DNA of 46,672 nt, from the NCBI GenBank assembly GCA_002780305.1, contig PEVD01000042.1, forward strand, positions 1 through 46,672. The letters are read 5' to 3'. Both the position numbers and the translations under genes were made by a program. This document shows, one piece after another, positions 44,199-46,672 of the stretch; position 1 is the first letter of the stretch, and every line of letters starts with the position of its first letter. The notes beneath the pieces are model-generated. The model was not told the DNA's origin, searched no databases, and saw only the letters and a program-made list of their open reading frames with translations. This stretch comes from Candidatus Shapirobacteria bacterium CG03_land_8_20_14_0_80_40_19. GTDB lineage: Bacteria; Patescibacteriota; Microgenomatia; UM-FILTER-40-11.

Positions 44199-46247
44199 AT
44201 GACAAGTTTATCTGTTACCAAAATAAAAAAGAGGAACGGCCGGATTGTTGATTTTGATAAGAAGAAAATTTCTACTGCCATTTTAAAAGCAATGAGGGCA
44301 GTCGGGGAAGTCAGTGAAGAAAAAGCGGGGTCTATGGCCGAGCAGGTGGTGCAGATTTTAGATAAAAGATTTGACGGCCATACCGTTCCCTCGGTCGAAG
44401 AAATTCAGGATATCGTCGAAGAAGTTTTGATCAAAAATCGTTTGGTGGCAGTTGCCAAGGCTTACATTTTGTATCGGGATCTCCATAACAAAATCCGCAA
44501 TATAAACAGCCTCGTTGATAGTGACGAGATGGTCAAAAACTATATTGAACGGCTCGATTGGCGTGTCAGGGAAAACAGCAACATGACTTATTCGCTTCAA
44601 GGACTAAACAATCATATGGCCAGTTTAATTTCATCTAATTATTGGCTGAATCAAATATATCCAAAAGAAACCGGCGAGGCTCATCTAAGTGGAGATTTAC
44701 ATTTGCATGATTTAGCAATATTGGCGGCTTATTGCTGCGGCTGGGATTTACAGGATTTTTTGAGAAAGGGAATTGGCGGAGTGCCGGGGAAAATAAATTC
44801 TGCCCCCCCCAAACATTTTGGAACCGCCCTTGGGCAATTGGTTAATTTGATTTATACCTTGCAGGGAGAAACAGCCGGTGCGCAGGCAGTTTCTAATTTT
44901 GATACTTTGCTGGCGCCCTTTATTTATTATGACAAGCTTTCTTATAAAGAAGTCAAACAAGCGCTGCAGGAATTTATGTTTAATATGAATGTGCCGACCA
45001 GAGTCGGATTTCAATGCCCTTTTTCTAATATTACCCTGGATTTGATTATTCCCTCGATGTTGGCAAAGGAGCCGGTAATTGTGGCCGGAGAAACGCAAAA
45101 GAAAACTTATGGTGAATTTCAAAAAGAAGTTAATATTTTAAATAAGGCTTTGGGTGAGGTACTGCTTGAAGGTGATGCCCAAGGACGGGTATTTTCCTTT
45201 CCGATTCCAACTATCAATATTACCAAAGACTTTGATTGGGAAAATCCCTATCTTGATAATCTTTGGGAAGCGACCCGTAAGTACGGTATTCCCTATTTTT
45301 CCAACTTTGTCAATTCGGATATGAAGCCGGAAGATGTCAGAAGTATGTGTTGTCGATTGAGGCTTTTGAACACCGAATTGCGCAAAAAAGGCGGCGGGCT
45401 TTTTGGGGCTAACCCGCTTACCGGAAGTGTCGGGGTAGTAACGATTAATCTTCCCAGAATTGGCTATTTATATAAAACCAAAAAAGATTTTTTTGACCGT
45501 TTGGGACACTTGATGGATTTGGCCAAAGAAAGCTTGATTACCAAAAGAAAAGTGGTAGAAGAATTTACGGAAAAAGGCCTTTATCCCTACTCACGTTATT
45601 ATCTTGAAGGTATAAAACAAAGATTTGGCGAGTATTGGAAAAATCACTTTAATACGATTGGGTTGGTTGGTATGAACGAAGCCTGTTTGAATTTTATGGG
45701 GAAAAGCATTGCTGATTCTCAAAGTAAGGCCTTTGCAATTGAGGTTTTGGATTTTATGCGCCGCCGGCTGGCAGATTACCAAAAGGAGGAGAATCAACTG
45801 TTTAATTTGGAAGCAACTCCGGCAGAGGGAACTTCTTATCGTTTTGCCCGGGAAGACAGAAAAAGATTTAAGGATATTATTTTTGCTAACAACAGAGGCG
45901 AACCTTATTATACTAACTCGACTCAATTACCGGTGGGTTTTACTGATGATATTTTTGAAGCACTGAAGCATCAGGATGAGCTACAGTGTAAATATACCGG
46001 GGGAACGACTTTGCATGGATTTTTAGGAGAAAGCCTGTCGGATATAAAATCGGTCAAAAATCTGGTCAAGAAAATCGCCGAACAGTTTCACCTGCCTTAT
46101 TACACCATTACTCCGACTTTCAGTATCTGTCCGGTTCACGGATATTTGGCCGGGGAACACAAATATTGTTCTAAGTGTGATGAGGAGATAGATAAAGAAA
46201 GAATGAAGCTGGAAAAAGAGGGAGTGAAGGTTGAGATAGAAGAATAA
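44199..46247 (+). CDS. nrdD: Anaerobic (class III) ribonucleoside-triphosphate reductase, catalytic part lacking the glycyl-radical domain
   Basis: ATP-cone VTKIKKRNGRIVDFDKKKIS; VPTRVGFQCPFSNITLD; SMCCRLRLLN...GLFGANPLTGSVGVVTINLPRIGYL; Zn site CPVHGYLAGEHKYCSKC, then stop. SD aaggag precedes ATG 44199 (ORF track starts at 44112). Confidence 0.93.
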   Translation: MTSLSVTKIKKRNGRIVDFDKKKISTAILKAMRAVGEVSEEKAGSMAEQVVQILDKRFDGHTVPSVEEIQDIVEEVLIKNRLVAVAKAYILYRDLHNKIRNINSLVDSDEMVKNYIERLDWRVRENSNMTYSLQGLNNHMASLISSNYWLNQIYPKETGEAHLSGDLHLHDLAILAAYCCGWDLQDFLRKGIGGVPGKINSAPPKHFGTALGQLVNLIYTLQGETAGAQAVSNFDTLLAPFIYYDKLSYKEVKQALQEFMFNMNVPTRVGFQCPFSNITLDLIIPSMLAKEPVIVAGETQKKTYGEFQKEVNILNKALGEVLLEGDAQGRVFSFPIPTINITKDFDWENPYLDNLWEATRKYGIPYFSNFVNSDMKPEDVRSMCCRLRLLNTELRKKGGGLFGANPLTGSVGVVTINLPRIGYLYKTKKDFFDRLGHLMDLAKESLITKRKVVEEFTEKGLYPYSRYYLEGIKQRFGEYWKNHFNTIGLVGMNEACLNFMGKSIADSQSKAFAIEVLDFMRRRLADYQKEENQLFNLEATPAEGTSYRFAREDRKRFKDIIFANNRGEPYYTNSTQLPVGFTDDIFEALKHQDELQCKYTGGTTLHGFLGESLSDIKSVKNLVKKIAEQFHLPYYTITPTFSICPVHGYLAGEHKYCSKCDEEIDKERMKLEKEGVKVEIEE

Positions 46248-46305
46248 TTTTATAAAAATTATAAAAATTATAAATTTTATATTTTAAAATTGGAAAGGAG
46301 GTTTT

Positions 46306-46443
46306 ATGCAAATTAAAATACTAAAAAGACAGCCGTGTGAGGTTTTCTCTCGGATTGTCGGTTATCTGCGGCCGGTTTCCCAATGGAATGATGGGAAGCA
46401 GTCGGAATTTTCCGAAAGAAAAACTTTTAAGATAAAGGACTAA
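46306..46443 (+). CDS. Stand-alone glycyl-radical domain of class III RNR (45 aa)
   Basis: MQIKILKRQPCEVFSRIVGYLRPVSQWNDGKQSEFSERKTFKIKD*; RxVGYxRPVxxWNxGKxxEFxxRKxF is the NrdD C-terminal signature; strong SD ggaaaggaggt. Confidence 0.88.
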   Translation: MQIKILKRQPCEVFSRIVGYLRPVSQWNDGKQSEFSERKTFKIKD

Positions 46444-46578
46444 AATCCGAAATTCGAAGCACGAAATTCGAAACAAATTCTAACTTTCGAATTAGCTAAA
46501 TTCAGAAAGTTTTGAAAATTTGGTCGTTTGAGTTTTGAGAATTGTTTCGGATTTCGAATTTAGTATTTCGAATTTATT
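46444..46578. repeat. Intergenic long imperfect inverted repeat (AATCCGAAATTCGAAGCACGAAATTCGAAACAAATTC family)
   Basis: Right arm gaattgtttcggatttcgaatttagtatttcgaattt complements the left arm. Confidence 0.7.
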
Positions 46579-46581
46579 TGG

Positions 46582-46672
46582 ATGGAGATAGCCGGTTATA
46601 TTAAAACTTCACTGATAGAATGGCCGGGGAAGATTTCCTCGGTCATTTTTGTGCCGGGTTGTAATTTTCGGT
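46582..46672 (+). CDS. nrdG: Anaerobic RNR activating radical SAM protein (3' truncated by window edge)
   Basis: MEIAGYIKTSLIEWPGKISSVIFVPGCNFR... typical NrdG/PflA-like N-terminus leading into CNFRCxxC. Confidence 0.88.
   Translation, partial: MEIAGYIKTSLIEWPGKISSVIFVPGCNFR

Noticed and set aside
46248-46305. Programmed frameshift or stop readthrough joining NrdD to the radical ORF
   Set aside because: TAA stop, a 58-nt AT-rich gap in a different frame, and a strong SD before the new ATG favour separate initiation; reads would be needed to exclude assembly error.
1-46672. UGA recoding (Gracilibacteria/SR1 style)
   Set aside because: Several genes end cleanly at TGA (e.g. 13017-13019, 39508-39510) with no internal TGA in conserved proteins.
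1-46672. CRISPR arrays, rRNA, tRNA and transposase genes
   Set aside because: No regularly spaced direct repeats with unique spacers, no recognisable tRNA/rRNA sequence and no transposase motifs were seen by eye; a scan with tRNAscan-SE/Infernal would be decisive.

Overview
This 46.7 kb window looks like bacterial chromosome from a Candidate Phyla Radiation (Patescibacteria, Microgenomates-like) genome. That assignment is inferred from gene content and repeat style, not from any search. UGA is used as a normal stop. Main content: a Kef-type antiporter and CcdA/ArsG-like membrane genes; an ADP-forming acyl-CoA synthetase; a large central-carbon block (eno, apgM, 2-oxoacid:ferredoxin oxidoreductase, tpiA, rpiB, pgk, gap, rpe, split transketolase, hydroxyacid dehydrogenase, DhnA-type class I aldolase, PfkB kinase); iscS/iscU behind an ArsR regulator; dinB; MNT/HEPN and VapBC-like toxin-antitoxin pairs; two tandem PBP1A genes; leuS; and a class III ribonucleotide reductase locus at the right edge. 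No rRNA, tRNA, CRISPR array or transposase was recognised. The strongest observations are: (1) NrdD ends after its zinc site, and the glycyl-radical motif (SRIVGYLRPVSQWNDGKQSEF) is a separate 45-aa ORF with its own Shine-Dalgarno, followed by nrdG, i.e. an apparently split class III RNR; (2) several families of short repeats occur both between genes and in frame inside housekeeping genes (eno, leuS, tpiA, rpe, iscS, a Trm11-like methyltransferase gene, capA, pfkB, a korA-like gene), resembling Rickettsia-type palindromic elements; (3) a decayed tandem duplication of dinB-3'/methyltransferase-5' sequence surrounds alternative cargo (a glycosyltransferase versus MNT-HEPN); (4) extended -10 promoters repeatedly sit 0-7 nt from the start codon, suggesting leaderless expression. 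All product names come from reading motifs by eye; no database search was run.
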